A model generated the notes under the pieces. That model did not search any database and had not been told where the DNA came from. It saw only the letters and a list, made by a program, of their open reading frames with translations. Positions 24,078 through 34,391 of a DNA stretch of 64,000 nucleotides are shown in pieces. The translations under genes were made by a program, and so were the position numbers. This stretch comes from Actinostola sp. cb2023 (Eukaryota; Cnidaria; Anthozoa; Actiniaria; Actinostolidae). Each line of letters starts with the position of its first letter. Position 1 is the stretch's first letter. The DNA lies in assembly GCA_033675265.1 (NCBI GenBank), contig JAUJYZ010000104.1, forward strand, positions 186,001-250,000, given 5' to 3'.

Positions 24078-24593
24078 ATGCCGATCGGTCCGTCCACTAA
24101 AGTACCTATAAAACCTGTTCCTGTTAAACCGCAGCCTACCCCTGTTAAACCAAAACCTGTGCCTGTCAAGCCTAAGCCCACCCCTGTTAAACCTACTCCT
24201 GGTCCGTATGTTCCATACAAACCAACATTCAAAAGCCCATATTCTAGAAGTGTGGATACAAATAAACAAACAGATGTTCCAGCTAAACTGCCGATGATTG
24301 AATCTGGTCATGGAACTGCTTGGAATGATCCCTTTAAATACACCCCTGCTGATAAAAGTACCCCTTTTCAAAAGAACTATGAAAGAATAATGGAAATGGA
24401 CCGTATCGATGAGAGAACCCCTTTGTTGGATGAATATCAAGTACCGGAAGACCCAGAATGGTTTGAATATATTCCTATTGAACCTATTGTTGGAGATTCT
24501 TCTACTCCCAAATCAAGAAGTCACAGACGATTTAAAGTCAATTATGAATCCCCCTTAGGGAAATCCCATAAATGGGAGAACAAAAAGCCTTAG
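24078..24593 (+). CDS. Small proline-rich ORF downstream of VP
   Basis: 171 codons starting at an ATG six bases after the VP stop and in a different frame. The N-terminal third is a run of Pro-Val-Lys-Pro type repeats (about residues 8-45), and the rest is acidic and Pro-rich without known domains. The close spacing after VP suggests it is expressed from the same transcript, or that the two were once one longer capsid-region gene. The product is unknown; there is no membrane segment or signal peptide. Confidence 0.6.
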   Translation: MPIGPSTKVPIKPVPVKPQPTPVKPKPVPVKPKPTPVKPTPGPYVPYKPTFKSPYSRSVDTNKQTDVPAKLPMIESGHGTAWNDPFKYTPADKSTPFQKNYERIMEMDRIDERTPLLDEYQVPEDPEWFEYIPIEPIVGDSSTPKSRSHRRFKVNYESPLGKSHKWENKKP

Positions 24594-24632
24594 TTTCACT
24601 TAAAACTGCAAAGGCAGAGTTGTAAACTTTAT

Positions 24633-25349
24633 TTACAAAGGTTTTTTACATAAAATACATGAAATGTAACCTTGTGCGTCTAATCTAACTTCACTGTGCG
24701 TACACAATTGCTCTATATCATCATCATCTGATGACCACCTTAGTTCTTTAGCTGTTTCATTTGGTCTGTTCCACTTCCTTTTCCTCGGTTTGATTGGTGT
24801 TGATATCACAGGCTGATAACTCATCAAGTTGTACGGCGAGGACAGGCTCATGCTTGGTGAAAGTTCCAATTGGGATGAGGGTGTTTCCGGTATCGTTAAA
24901 ATCAAATCCTCCACTTGCTTTGGTGATGGTGAAAGTACACTTGTATTTACCAGCAATGAAGCTTGTGTTAAACACTCCAGATCTTCCAAATCCTGGGAAA
25001 TAATATCACCTGATAAGATTATTGGGTCAAGGTTACTGTACGTTCTGTTTAAATCTGGCTTGTATGTTCTGTCTAAAAATGCAATATAGTCATCCACTTC
25101 TGCATTTAAAACATCAACAATCGGTATTTCAGCTGGCATTACGTCTAGCAGGGTTGCCAGTAACTCGTCTGTATTTGTGATCAATTCGCCTTGCGGTAAT
25201 GGAGCATCATCTGGGATGATATAAACTGGTGGTGGGTGTGGTTCACCAAATAGTCTGGGGTATGTATCGTCTGGATACTGTGCTTCTTGTTCATATATCA
25301 TTCGTCTGTAAGCTGTTGGTATATCCAGGGGGGGGGGTTTCACCACCAC
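24633..25349 (-). CDS. ORF downstream of and overlapping NS1 (possible NS1 C-terminal extension)
   Basis: The 238-codon minus-strand frame overlaps the end of NS1 in another frame, at a run of ten C residues (25328-25337 as G on plus). It has no ATG near its 5' end, which suggests expression by slippage or that the tract length was altered. The sequence is acidic and Ser/Pro-rich, with a basic KPRKRKW stretch (possible nuclear localisation signal) and a C-terminal CxxC. Parvovirus NS1 proteins often end in an acidic or zinc-binding activation domain, which fits, but homology is not shown. Confidence 0.6.
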   Translation of the reverse strand: MVVKPPPLDIPTAYRRMIYEQEAQYPDDTYPRLFGEPHPPPVYIIPDDAPLPQGELITNTDELLATLLDVMPAEIPIVDVLNAEVDDYIAFLDRTYKPDLNRTYSNLDPIILSGDIISQDLEDLECLTQASLLVNTSVLSPSPKQVEDLILTIPETPSSQLELSPSMSLSSPYNLMSYQPVISTPIKPRKRKWNRPNETAKELRWSSDDDDIEQLCTHSEVRLDAQGYISCILCKKPL

Positions 25350-26667
25350 TTGACCCTGTTGGTGTGATACACTTGTCCATGTTATCCATAGTGATGTCCA
25401 CGTACCGCTTCCATGCCTGTGGATGAATCTTTCGATCGTAATCTTTCAACCAATCTTGTTTCTTTAAGTTTGAATGGCAGATACATCGGTTAAGGTATGT
25501 TTGACCATGCTTGACTAGAGCCCAGGGATAAACATTACATGTATAGAGCAAAGGTGTACGCGGCAGTTCTCGCATAGGCTGGCACTTAATGTTAACTAGG
25601 CAAGGCTGGCCGCCCATAACTTGCTTATACTCTTCAGTTTGTTCATCTGCTATTAAGCATTCTTCATTAAGTATGACTCTACAATCACAACAATTTTGCC
25701 ATATGAATGCGCGGCTCACGCCTGAAGTTAATAATGCGCCTGAAATAAAAGCTTCATATACGCTTTGAATAAACAATGTTTTGCCACTATTGCTTTCCCC
25801 GTGAAGCAGAAATGTGTTTACTTTAGGCTTACGCTTATCCAAAATAGTTACAAATTCTTTGCAAATAGCCCATATATCGAGGCCTTGCTCTAGGCACCAC
25901 TTCTTGAGAAATTTCTCTGAGGTTTTAATAGAATGATAAATCTTACGATCCAACTCAGGAATGGCATCGATCGATTGTTGCCATGTAAAGCTCAAGGTTT
26001 CAACCCTGACTAACTCTCTACAAACATTGACAGCATCATAATATACTTTCATTGACTTAGAAATGAAGTTTGTCCACACAAAATCCCAATAAGTATCCTT
26101 ACGGGCCATAACCCACTGTTTAAAAGCATTCCCATCTCTGCATTTGCTTAACTTATACATGCTTAGTAATTTTCCCATACATTCACTGGTTTTTGTTTGC
26201 TTAAGTAAATGTTTTGCAACTTGAATATTACCGTCTGCTTCATCTTTGGCTTGCTCCTGATTCTTCTCTTCGTCTTTATTCTGCTGGGCTTCTTTCGCTA
26301 GAACTTCTTCCATGGCAATGGTATCGATGATATCATTGTAATGCATAGAAGAGTATAAGATCTTTCTCGGTGGTTGCATCAGATAACGTACAATATTGAT
26401 TACATCACTGTAGACTGCTTTTGCACTGACTTTGATGTGGGCGGTGTTGAGTTTTCTGTACGCTCTGCTACGGGAAGGATAGAAGGTAGGTCTACCATGT
26501 TCATCGACAAACGGGCCTTGGATGATGATGTGGTAATGGTTGCCATGTATAGTGCAAGTATCATCCCCAAAGTGCTGAACAAGAAGGCAATTGGGATTAA
26601 ATTCTGCATTGAAAAACTCTTTAAAACCAGCGAAGTCTTGAATAACAAATGTGAAGTACTCAGCCAT
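25291..26667 (-). CDS. NS1: Parvovirus-like NS1 replication initiator: HUH nuclease plus SF3 helicase
   Basis: NS1 nicks the viral origin and unwinds DNA in the nucleus during rolling-hairpin replication. An HUH motif (HGNHYH, about residues 47-52 of the open frame) and a downstream Tyr in VRYLMQ (about 101) form the nickase. The superfamily 3 helicase has Walker A (HGESNSGKT, about 295-303), a Walker B-like CRVILNEEC (about 335-343) and the sensor YTCNVYP (about 381-387). I choose the ATG at 26667 over an earlier TTG because it has the better context. All catalytic residues are present. The frame ends at 25291, soon after a C10 run where another open frame overlaps, so the natural C-terminus may differ. 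Confidence 0.9.
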   Translation of the reverse strand: MAEYFTFVIQDFAGFKEFFNAEFNPNCLLVQHFGDDTCTIHGNHYHIIIQGPFVDEHGRPTFYPSRSRAYRKLNTAHIKVSAKAVYSDVINIVRYLMQPPRKILYSSMHYNDIIDTIAMEEVLAKEAQQNKDEEKNQEQAKDEADGNIQVAKHLLKQTKTSECMGKLLSMYKLSKCRDGNAFKQWVMARKDTYWDFVWTNFISKSMKVYYDAVNVCRELVRVETLSFTWQQSIDAIPELDRKIYHSIKTSEKFLKKWCLEQGLDIWAICKEFVTILDKRKPKVNTFLLHGESNSGKTLFIQSVYEAFISGALLTSGVSRAFIWQNCCDCRVILNEECLIADEQTEEYKQVMGGQPCLVNIKCQPMRELPRTPLLYTCNVYPWALVKHGQTYLNRCICHSNLKKQDWLKDYDRKIHPQAWKRYVDITMDNMDKCITPTGSSGGETPPPGYTNSLQTNDI

Positions 26668-26699
26668 TTTTACAAGTGAATTCAATTCACTAAAGACGT

Positions 26700-26942
26700 C
26701 AGGTAACGATGCACGCAGCGCGCGCTGTTGCCAGGCAACGGAACAACAAACAACATTCTAGAACATCTAACACTAACGGTCGTGAACAAATACTATTGAC
26801 AACTAATTCTTTCAGCTTGGACCGTCTACCGTACCGGTCGCCCAGCAACCGATCAACAAAGTGTTCGACTCCGCGCGCCGCGCCGCGGAGGGGTTCGGAG
26901 GGGAACCTAACCCCGGAAACCTAACCAAAGAAGGAAACCTAA
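26700..26942. repeat. GC-rich terminal tract of the viral element
   Basis: Upstream of NS1 this block holds GTTGCCAGGCAAC (perfect palindrome near 26728), a CGCGCGCCGCGCCGCGG tract near 26872, and repeated GGAAACCTAACC units up to the host junction. Its composition differs sharply from the AT-rich surroundings. It is a candidate remnant of a parvoviral terminal hairpin and NS promoter; no full hairpin could be folded by eye. Confidence 0.55.
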
Positions 26943-27919
26943 CCTCTATAAAAAACCTTCACTTGAAAAGCACAGACTTTCACAAAGTTCGGTACGTGCT
27001 GGTTTAGCAGCATGGTCACCGCCCCTGACTCCTGTCTCAATGCCAGGATGATTCGGCATTACGTCCCGTCGAATATTGAATACATGGCCGTATTCTCCTA
27101 ACGCGATGAGTAGCTCTCTATTACTGACTTCATACGGCAAGTAGTTGACCTTGACATACCTTCTCCTCGCGTCAGCACTTGTCACGACGATGGGAAAACC
27201 ATTTATCCTCACCCAATATGTGCTCGACATATTATGCGCTCTCAAATGTCACTATCACTGAACCATCCTTGTCAACTTGTACACACTTTATTGATCCTTC
27301 ATCGCATTCACCATCTCCATATAAATACTCCACGACTGCTGCTGGCGATACCTTGTTAGTCACATCATGCTCTAAAGCAAGCCTAATCGAGCACTTTCTC
27401 GCGTCTCCCATATACATCTTGTGTTCTTGAATCTTGTTTGTAATATTGCTTGTATATCATCTTATTAAAAAAGGTAATTATGAAGACTTTACTAAGCTAT
27501 TGCTAAGCTTATGAAATTTATATTATTAAAATAATATTGTCAAATTATTAATATTAATATTAATATTAATATTAATATTATTAAAATAATATTGTCAAAT
27601 TATTTCTACAAAATGTAGATATTATAATGAAATATTATAGAAATAGAAATATAAACATTATTTTATTTTATGAGGGTAACACCTAACAGTTACAAAAAGT
27701 ACCAACAAACTTGTGGCTCTCCTAAAAATTAAATTAAATAATTAAAAATATTACAAACCTATTCATCCATTGCTGCTTCCTAGTGTGTTACTCTATCTAC
27801 CAGGCATAATGGATTCGGGGACATTGAGAAACAATTACAACAGGTAGAAGTTGCTAAATTCACTTGTGGAATCGTTTTGCTGATCGTTGTTGCACTGATT
27901 TGGAGGCACAATTTGGGCA
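26943..27919. repeat. ~977-bp direct repeat, right copy
   Basis: Second copy of 21960-22937. The rightward host frame (27835-28110, minus) is open across 27919, so the right outer border is native. Together with the left copy this implies that the virus-like segment lies inside a duplicated stretch of target DNA. Confidence 0.95.
26946..27417 (-). pseudogene. Zinc-knuckle ORF1 fragment (copy 2)
   Basis: The same N-terminal and RRM-like parts as 21960-22433, including the shared frameshift near 27232. It lacks the zinc knuckles, which lie outside the duplicated unit. It has one extra C near 27025 not found in copy 1, causing a second frameshift after duplication. Confidence 0.8.
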
Positions 27920-28110
27920 GCTGGCATACAATCCCATACTACGACCGAAGAAAATAAATTCCCATCATCATCTTGGTCATCATAAAACTGTACCAGTTTC
28001 CCGCCAAAATACTTAAAAATGTCTGCTTTTTGGCAGCCCTGACAAATAACACACTGTAGCGCGTTGATATTATGACTTCTATAAGCATTGAGGTCCAGTG
28101 AGCTGCCATC
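27835..28110 (-). CDS. Unidentified open frame crossing the right repeat border
   Basis: The 92-codon open frame on minus has CVICQGC and an acidic DDQDDDGN segment and ends at TAA 27835-27837. No ATG opens it; it may be a 3' exon. It is useful mainly because it is uninterrupted across the 27919 repeat border. The product is unknown. Confidence 0.35.
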   Translation of the reverse strand, partial: DGSSLDLNAYRSHNINALQCVICQGCQKADIFKYFGGKLVQFYDDQDDDGNLFSSVVVWDCMPAAQIVPPNQCNNDQQNDSTSEFSNFYLL

Positions 28111-28557
28111 TTAAAATCACACCTGTGTTTTTAAAACACACTTTTCGACTTTTATTATTCACACACAAATTTACAAGGATAATAGAAATAAATGAAGATA
28201 ATATAATAATAATATAAATTGAATTGTCTAATTTGGTATATTAATATAAGAAAAGATATGAGGTGTGTGTGGTTGTCGTAATAGTTAAAACTTTGGAGTC
28301 GACAACCACCCAAAGAATAAATTGTAAATAGTAATTAGGTCAAGATGAAGGAGGATAAATAAATAAATAGAGCAGAGTTTGAAGCTGTTATTTTCAAATG
28401 TTGAAAGTTATGAAGGCTAATTAATGTTACTTCTAATTTTTTTTACAGCTTCCCTCGAAGTTATATATTTACAGCTAGATTCAACGTGCACAAGTCCTGG
28501 ACTTCTCGTAGTTTCAAAGCCACTCGTCATATGGCCATTTGTTCAAGAAACAAGACG
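28111..28557. other. AT-rich spacer
   Basis: (AATA)-type low complexity near 28190-28230 and an imperfect inverted pair around a TCGACAACCACC motif. No supportable gene. Confidence 0.3.
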
Positions 28558-29037
28558 CTCAATGAGCGTACACTCGGGCATTATGACAAGGACAATGTCA
28601 GTTGCACGAGGAGGGACCTGACAATGACTGACAGTTGCGTGACGAGGGAGACTATGTGTATATGTGTCGGTGAGCAATAATAAAAATCTCCGAATCGTAC
28701 TTCCGTAGCACGTGAATATGAGGTTCATATTCATGGTCAGACGGTTCTGATAACGTCTTTGGTTTCTTCATTGTCGCAGAGGAAAGTCGGTCATGGAAGC
28801 TATTTGACACGTTTGAGCGAATCATTCTTTCGGATTTAGTTCGATAGGCGTTCGGAAACTATTCGACTCGTTTGTGGCGAACATGAATATGCAACCTCAA
28901 GTGACCTCAAGTACGTTTAAAGACGTACCACAGACGTACCTCGAAGAGTCGGAGATCTTTATCGATGCTCACCGACACAAATAGTCTCCCTCGTCACGCA
29001 ACTGTCAATGTCATAATGCCCGACTACGCTCATTGAT
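28558..29037. mobile_element. Foldback repeat of ~480 bp
   Basis: CAATGAGCGTA...CGGGCATTATGACA and CAGTTGCGTGACGAGGGAGA on the left recur inverted at 28975-29035, followed inward by further paired blocks (TCGGTGAGCA, ATCTCCGA). The left arm has an extra ~40-bp internal duplication. Non-coding; the target duplication is unclear. Confidence 0.75.
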
Positions 29038-30094
29038 CTTCTGTAATAGATCCCTAAAATCTAAGGACGTTTTGATTTCGATTGTATTTTTGCCGTTCAC
29101 TGACCTGTTTTGAGCGTGGAAATTCTGTTTTAAATAGCGCTACGCGGTGGTTCTAAAATTAGGTCGCGTAATAGATGTATGACTCACACAAGGATCACAC
29201 AACTGTAATCGTACTGAATTTTTCAAACGTGGAATAAAATAAACATCCATCGTGAGTTACTGAAAATAACTCGACTGGCTCGATTGTTTGCATGACTTCT
29301 GTACATATAGCTTTCTGTCAATAGATGTAATTACATCGCTGGTCGTGAGTTTAATTATAAATACTCAAGGACATAACTGTACCATGTACTATTACAATTA
29401 GCAACAATCATGGCATAGCGAGGTCATGATAGTTTTTGAGTTCATTTCATTTGCTTTTCAGTCTCGACTGGCTCGACTGTTTGTATCATCCTCTGCGAAA
29501 ACCCTGTTATGACGAGTTAATAACTACTCTCTAAGCCTTTTGTTAAGTATTCATAACTCTGATGATGATCTTGAAGTAAGATTGAAATAATAATAATAAT
29601 AATAATAATAAGTACCTCACCAAACTTTGCATCGTCTTAACTGAATTTCGGTTACACTATGCACTTTATCGGATTAACTTTTATCCAATAACGATTACAT
29701 ACATCGCAACAATTCAAATTGGAATATCAAATTGAAGTTGTAAAATTGATGGTCGTATCTTCCCCCACATTTTCGCTCATGTAAGGAGTAACATGAAGTC
29801 CATCATCATAAAAAAAGTTGTCCTTGTAAAACATCTACATATAAGAATACCGGTGACATTTGTCAACATTAACTGGAAAAAATATTTGAAGGACAGTTTC
29901 TGATCCTTTGGGTGAGAGAAATGGATATAATTTCTTCTTTAAAAAGCTTTACTCCATAGGAAGCCCAAGTGAGAGTGTATCTTGGTAGATGAATAATGAC
30001 ACCACTGTTTGCTTTGTTTGCTACAGGGAAAGTCAGGCAGGATATAGTGTAAACATCTGTGTCGAATTTTCCACATCACTCTCCCAGTTTGTAC
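29038..30094. other. Spacer, no gene seen
   Basis: Contains an (AAT)n microsatellite at about 29585-29612 and otherwise no structured feature. Confidence 0.3.
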
Positions 30095-31951
30095 TTAGGT
30101 CCCCGTGAGTGTTGGTCCAGACCGTCGGCCAGGGGGTACCCTGACGCAGTCTGGCGTCCTACTCCCGTTCAGCCCGAGCACGAAAAGGAAGAGTCTTGAT
30201 GATTTCGGCATTAACGTTTTTAACGGTAATGCCGGAAAGGGGTTGGTCTCGACCCATGGCCGAATTTTCTCCAGGGTTTGGAGTAATTCGTCGTAAACTC
30301 CTGGACCGGGACCTGGGGTGGCAACTGGCATAAAGTTGCCTTTCAGCCAGTGCCACTCGGGCCTAATCGCGAGTCTACGGCTCTTCCAGTATCGGGCAAA
30401 GTGAAACCACTTCGCCTGTGATTCCGGATCGGCGACAGCCGTAATCCATTTCAGTTTCATGGCTTGCGCCTTGACGGAAATGTGGCTCACGGCCAGGCCG
30501 TTCTCACAGGGTTGTACACACACATCCCTGCTTACTTGGGGTGTTTGCCTGACCAGAAAAAATCCCAAATTAATTTGTTGATTTTCGTGACAATCGGGCG
30601 CGGCATCTGTAGTACAGTGGCTGTGTACCACAGCTTGCTGGTCCCGAGAGTATTAATTATGAGGGATTTTCCTTTTAACGAGAGCGTCCTCCCCTTCCAG
30701 AGATTAAGGATTTTCTCGACTTTAGCGACTCTTTGAGTCCAGTTAAACTCGGTTAAATCCCCGTAGCCGAGCCAAATTCCTAGGATTTTGACTTTATCGG
30801 CTACCCAGCGAATATTCACCTGTCTTTCAATTGAGCCGCGAGACGACTCGATCCAAAGACCTTCGCATTTATCTCTGTTGAGCTTACAACCAGAGGCTCT
30901 TTCGTACATGGTGATATGTACGAACCTTCGAGTGAACGTGTGTGCATTTGTTCGAGCTCTGTAAGGATAGTTTGCCAGCGGTGCGTGTCTGCATGTGATG
31001 TGTTGAGAGATTGATACTCTCGCTCTAAGGCTCTTTTATTAGAGAACCTATCTTTCGCTAATCGAACCGAAGCAGAGATCGCGATCTGCTTCAAACGAAA
31101 TTTACCAATATCCCACCACGTGTCGTGATCAGGAAAATTGGTTCGTTTCGTTTGCCAGTCACGCCAGAAGGCTTCGACGGCCTCGCAAAATTCCGCATTC
31201 TGCAACAATGAACAATTGAACTTCCAAACTCCCTTGCCCAGTGGCAGGGAGTGTGGAAGTGTCAATTGACATGTCACCGAAGCGTGGTCAGAAAAGGCAA
31301 AAGGCCGGATTCGACAGAAACGCGTGTTATCAATTAATTGCGCTGGGACGTAAATGCAATCGATTCTGGTCCCAGTAGACCCGTCAGGTTTTAAAAACGA
31401 GACTGCAGTGCTACTAGGATTCAGAGATCAATACACATCGACACCCCGAAAGTTAGCTAAATAGCCGTGTAGTTCAGGGATCCCACCATCACCCGATGTA
31501 GGATCGCTCGATCCCCATTTATCTAGAGTTAAATTAGGAATACAATTAAAATCCCCGGCGATAATCGCTGTTACCCCAACATGAGAAAAGCGCCATAACT
31601 CGTTAAAGAAATGGGCTCTCTCAGTCGGGGAGTTCGGGGCATAGACACAATTTAATTGAATTCGATCTCCGTCGAGCTCAATCAAAACATTCAAGAACCG
31701 GCCCTGAGTGTCATGCTTGAGGCCGAGGAAATCAAAATCGAAATTAGGCTTGAACAGAATTCCGACACCACGAGCGTGAGTTGAGCCGGGGCTCCAGAAA
31801 GCCTTCCCTCCCCATTGAATTGCCCATAACTGCATTTCAGTCAGGTCCGAAATATGTGCTTCCTGCACGAACGTGATGTCGCAATTCTGTTCATGAATTG
31901 ATTTAAAAATTTTGTCACGTTTGGCAGACTCATGCATGCCATTGACGTTAA
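30095..31951 (-). pseudogene. Tx1/L1-like LINE ORF2 with the RT core deleted
   Basis: The minus strand begins with an apurinic-type endonuclease: NVNG at the start, FVQEAH near 31850, LNCVYAPN near 31660, AGDFNC near 31550 and an FSDHASV block near 31285 (beyond a stop at 31427). The C-terminal part after 30910 has YERASGCKLNRDKCEGLW and GIWLGYG, found after the RT domain in L1/Tx1-type LINEs. The whole catalytic RT segment between is missing at about 30905-30925, so the copy is dead by internal deletion. Stops also occur near 31427 and 30535. The first codons lie beyond a MITE at 31952-32229. Confidence 0.8.
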
Positions 31952-32229
31952 AGGGGCTGTGTCATGAGCTGCACATGCGCATTGGTGCCTATTTTTAATG
32001 ATATCGTTTGCCTTTGAACTTCGCACCAGAAGACATTTGAACATTAAAAGGGATCGAACATTAACTCAAAACGGATAAAATATGCATATACAACTGGATA
32101 ATCTACAAACTACGATCTGTCGTTACGATTCAAATCCAAGATGGCACTCGATAACTTGAAAAAGTGAGTCTCACTTTTTCAAGTTTAACACTAGTACCCA
32201 GTCCATTTGTTAACCATGACACAGCCCCT
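31952..32229. mobile_element. TTAA-flanked MITE inside the LINE endonuclease
   Basis: Inverted termini AGGGGCTGTGTCATG bounded by TTAA at 31948-31951 and 32230-32233. Deleting the element and one TTAA rejoins the LINE frame (...SVCTI then NVNG...). An internal near-perfect palindrome TTGAAAAAGTGAGTCTCAC lies near 32157. Non-coding, 278 bp. Confidence 0.9.
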
Positions 32230-32477
32230 TTAATCGTACATACAGAGACTGCCATTGTGATGAGAATCAAGAATATAAATAACATTGATAAAATAATTTA
32301 AGATAAATAAACATAACTTGGTGACTTCCATAACAAAATAGAATGAAGATAATAATGAATCAACACACTGGCGAAATGTCGCCCATCATGTGTTCATCAC
32401 GAAATCGAGGCTTCTCTAAGGTGACTGCAAGTTTTCCACGCGTGGGCATGGTAACAAGTCCGCGTCACCTTTTCAAG

Positions 32478-33133
32478 ATGGCGGATGGAAGCAAAGCCGT
32501 GCTCGAAAAATTTATAATCAAGACCTTAAAAACAGCTGAGGATAAATATTGTTTGGAATTGGGCTTAGCGCATCCAATGTTTTTTGCTAGTGAAACGGTT
32601 TTCAAGGACTTATCAAAGTTAGTTCCCACAATTACTCATGGAAATCTGAGCATTAGTAGAGCAGAAGCGGCGGAGGGAAAAGTTGTTCCAGCGTTCCCTA
32701 TGGCAGAGAGAGAGAGCTATTACATTGCTGCACAAACATTAAACGGAGGCTCAGAAGAAAAGGTGCTAGAAGAAATCCTTGGCTGATAGAATTTTCAAGG
32801 GACGTTGATGAACAGGTGTTCGATATTATTTTATCTATTGCTTCTTCTAATTCCTACGAGACGACAATTGAACAAACCAAACAGCAAACTAAAATTATTA
32901 TCACTCATATGAAGAAGCTGGTGTTTGTATTGAAGAAAGGAGCTGGAGAGCAGGTCAAGGAATTTCATGAGCGAACATTTTTGAACCAAGGTACAGCAAA
33001 GATTGTCGTGGACAGAGACAACCCTGTTGTGGTGACTTTTAAGAATAAGAGTCAAACTGTTCTTTTAGGGCAAACTTTGGTTTTTGGAACAATTGTGGGG
33101 TTACACAACATTGAAGTAGAAGCAAAAGTGTAA
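32478..33133 (+). CDS. Unknown protein gene, copy 1, with one frameshift
   Basis: It starts at ATG 32478 (MADGSKAVLEK). The first frame runs to a TGA at 32784-32786, but the sequence after an AG microsatellite (about 32704-32716) reads better in a second frame that continues without a stop to 33133. A slip of the AG run is the simplest explanation, or an unmarked splice. The C-terminal half (MKKLVFVLKKGAGEQ... GLHNIEVEAKV) is compact, basic then beta-rich, and has a closely similar inverted copy at 58113-58573. No known domain is recognised. Confidence 0.55.
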
Positions 33134-34260
33134 ATATGAGCTGTGATTTGTAAGCTACTTTTTATTATCTTTGGCAAATCCAGCTGTCATTATTTGAAGA
33201 GACTGGTTTTAATACAAAAACATTGACTTGATGATGCCTTCATTGTTTACATGTAATATAAGAATATATAATATTATGAAATCTACAATACGAAGTTGCA
33301 TAAACAACTGAAAGAAAAGTTTGTGTGAGATGTCAGCCAGATTGTATTAGACACAAGTTGCAAAGATATGTTCTAACATGTTTTGTTTAATGTTGTCATT
33401 GGTTCAATTTTCATTTTGCTTTGTTCTGGTATGCTTTTTAAGCCGGTGGGAGAGGGGGGGAGGGTTGTTGGTCATAGGGTGAGGGATTTGACATTTTAAA
33501 ATATTTTGTTGTCAAATTCCTACCCATAGGCAAATATTTCTAGTCAAATTATCAAATGACGGGAAATACCCCATCCTTGGCAACACACTGTGGTATAATG
33601 TCATGGACATGTAAATTCAAATAACCCTACCCTGGGGACAACAAGATCAAAAGCCCTACCCCATGGGCTAAGAATGACAATCAAATCAAATTGACAAAAG
33701 ATGATCATATTTTTTTTACTGTAATCTGGATGTCATATAGCTTATGAATCTTAAATATAACAAGCATTGAGAAATATAAAAAACTTTTTAAAATATGTGG
33801 CTTATTAAAATATGCCCAATTATTCAATATTTTCTCAAAAGGAGAAAATGTGAGCTTAAACATTATCTCAAAATGTAAGCTAAAATATCCAGTAGAATCC
33901 CAACTCTCAATTAAAGATATGGGTTATATACACTGCAAATTATTTAGTCTTAAATAGCATATAGTGCAATTTAGAAAAGCATGAAAACTTAATACTGTAA
34001 CTAATTAGTACTAAATAGCACTAATGAAACAACAGCAATAGCACTATATAATTATTATTAGTTTTTATTGTTATTGCAAAGAGCATTGAGACCTATAGTG
34101 GAATGCTTTTGTTTTTATCGAAGAAATAAATAATAATTATTATTATTTAGTACTAATATTTAAGTTAGAGTGGTTTTCATATTCTTGTTTTTCATTGCTT
34201 TACAAACTCACCAGTGAAATATTATATAGTACAATATACTTCACACTATGGGATATAGAA
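33134..34260. other. AT-rich spacer
   Basis: No gene seen. From about 33950 it contains scattered TAGCACTA/TTTAGTACT words related to the MITE family that starts at 34261. Confidence 0.3.
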
Positions 34261-34391
34261 CACTAAAACCGTGAAATAGTTATAACTTTAATTAGCACTA
34301 TTTGTAGTGCAATGTCTTTTTTATTGTTTCATTGGTGCTATTTAGCACTATCTAGTTTGTACTGTTTCACGGCTTAGTGTTTGCACTCTAC
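34261..34391. repeat. MITE of the GTGTTTGCACTCTA family, copy 1
   Basis: The ends AGAACACTAAAACCGTGAAA and TTTCACGGCTTAGTGTTTGC are inverted around short TAGCACTA repeats. Related copies occur at 43677, 43829, 46612 and 57249. Confidence 0.65.

Larger units (their letters stand above)
22938..26942. mobile_element. Endogenous parvovirus/densovirus-like element, ambisense, ~4.0 kb
   Basis: The segment between the two direct repeats holds only virus-like genes: VP-like and a small proline-rich ORF on plus, and NS1 plus a downstream ORF on minus, meeting tail to tail near 24600. This ambisense plan and the ~4-kb size are typical of some densoviruses. Both strands are nearly free of stops, so the insertion is young. 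The left end cuts into the VP frame without a terminal repeat, while the right end keeps a GC-rich, palindrome-containing tract. It is therefore a 5'-VP-truncated genome and not a complete one. Confidence 0.85.

Noticed and set aside
21960..27919. Direct repeats read as LTRs of a retrovirus-like element
   Set aside because: The repeats lack TG/CA ends and promoter features, contain part of an ORF1, and the interior has HUH/SF3 and capsid genes with no reverse transcriptase.
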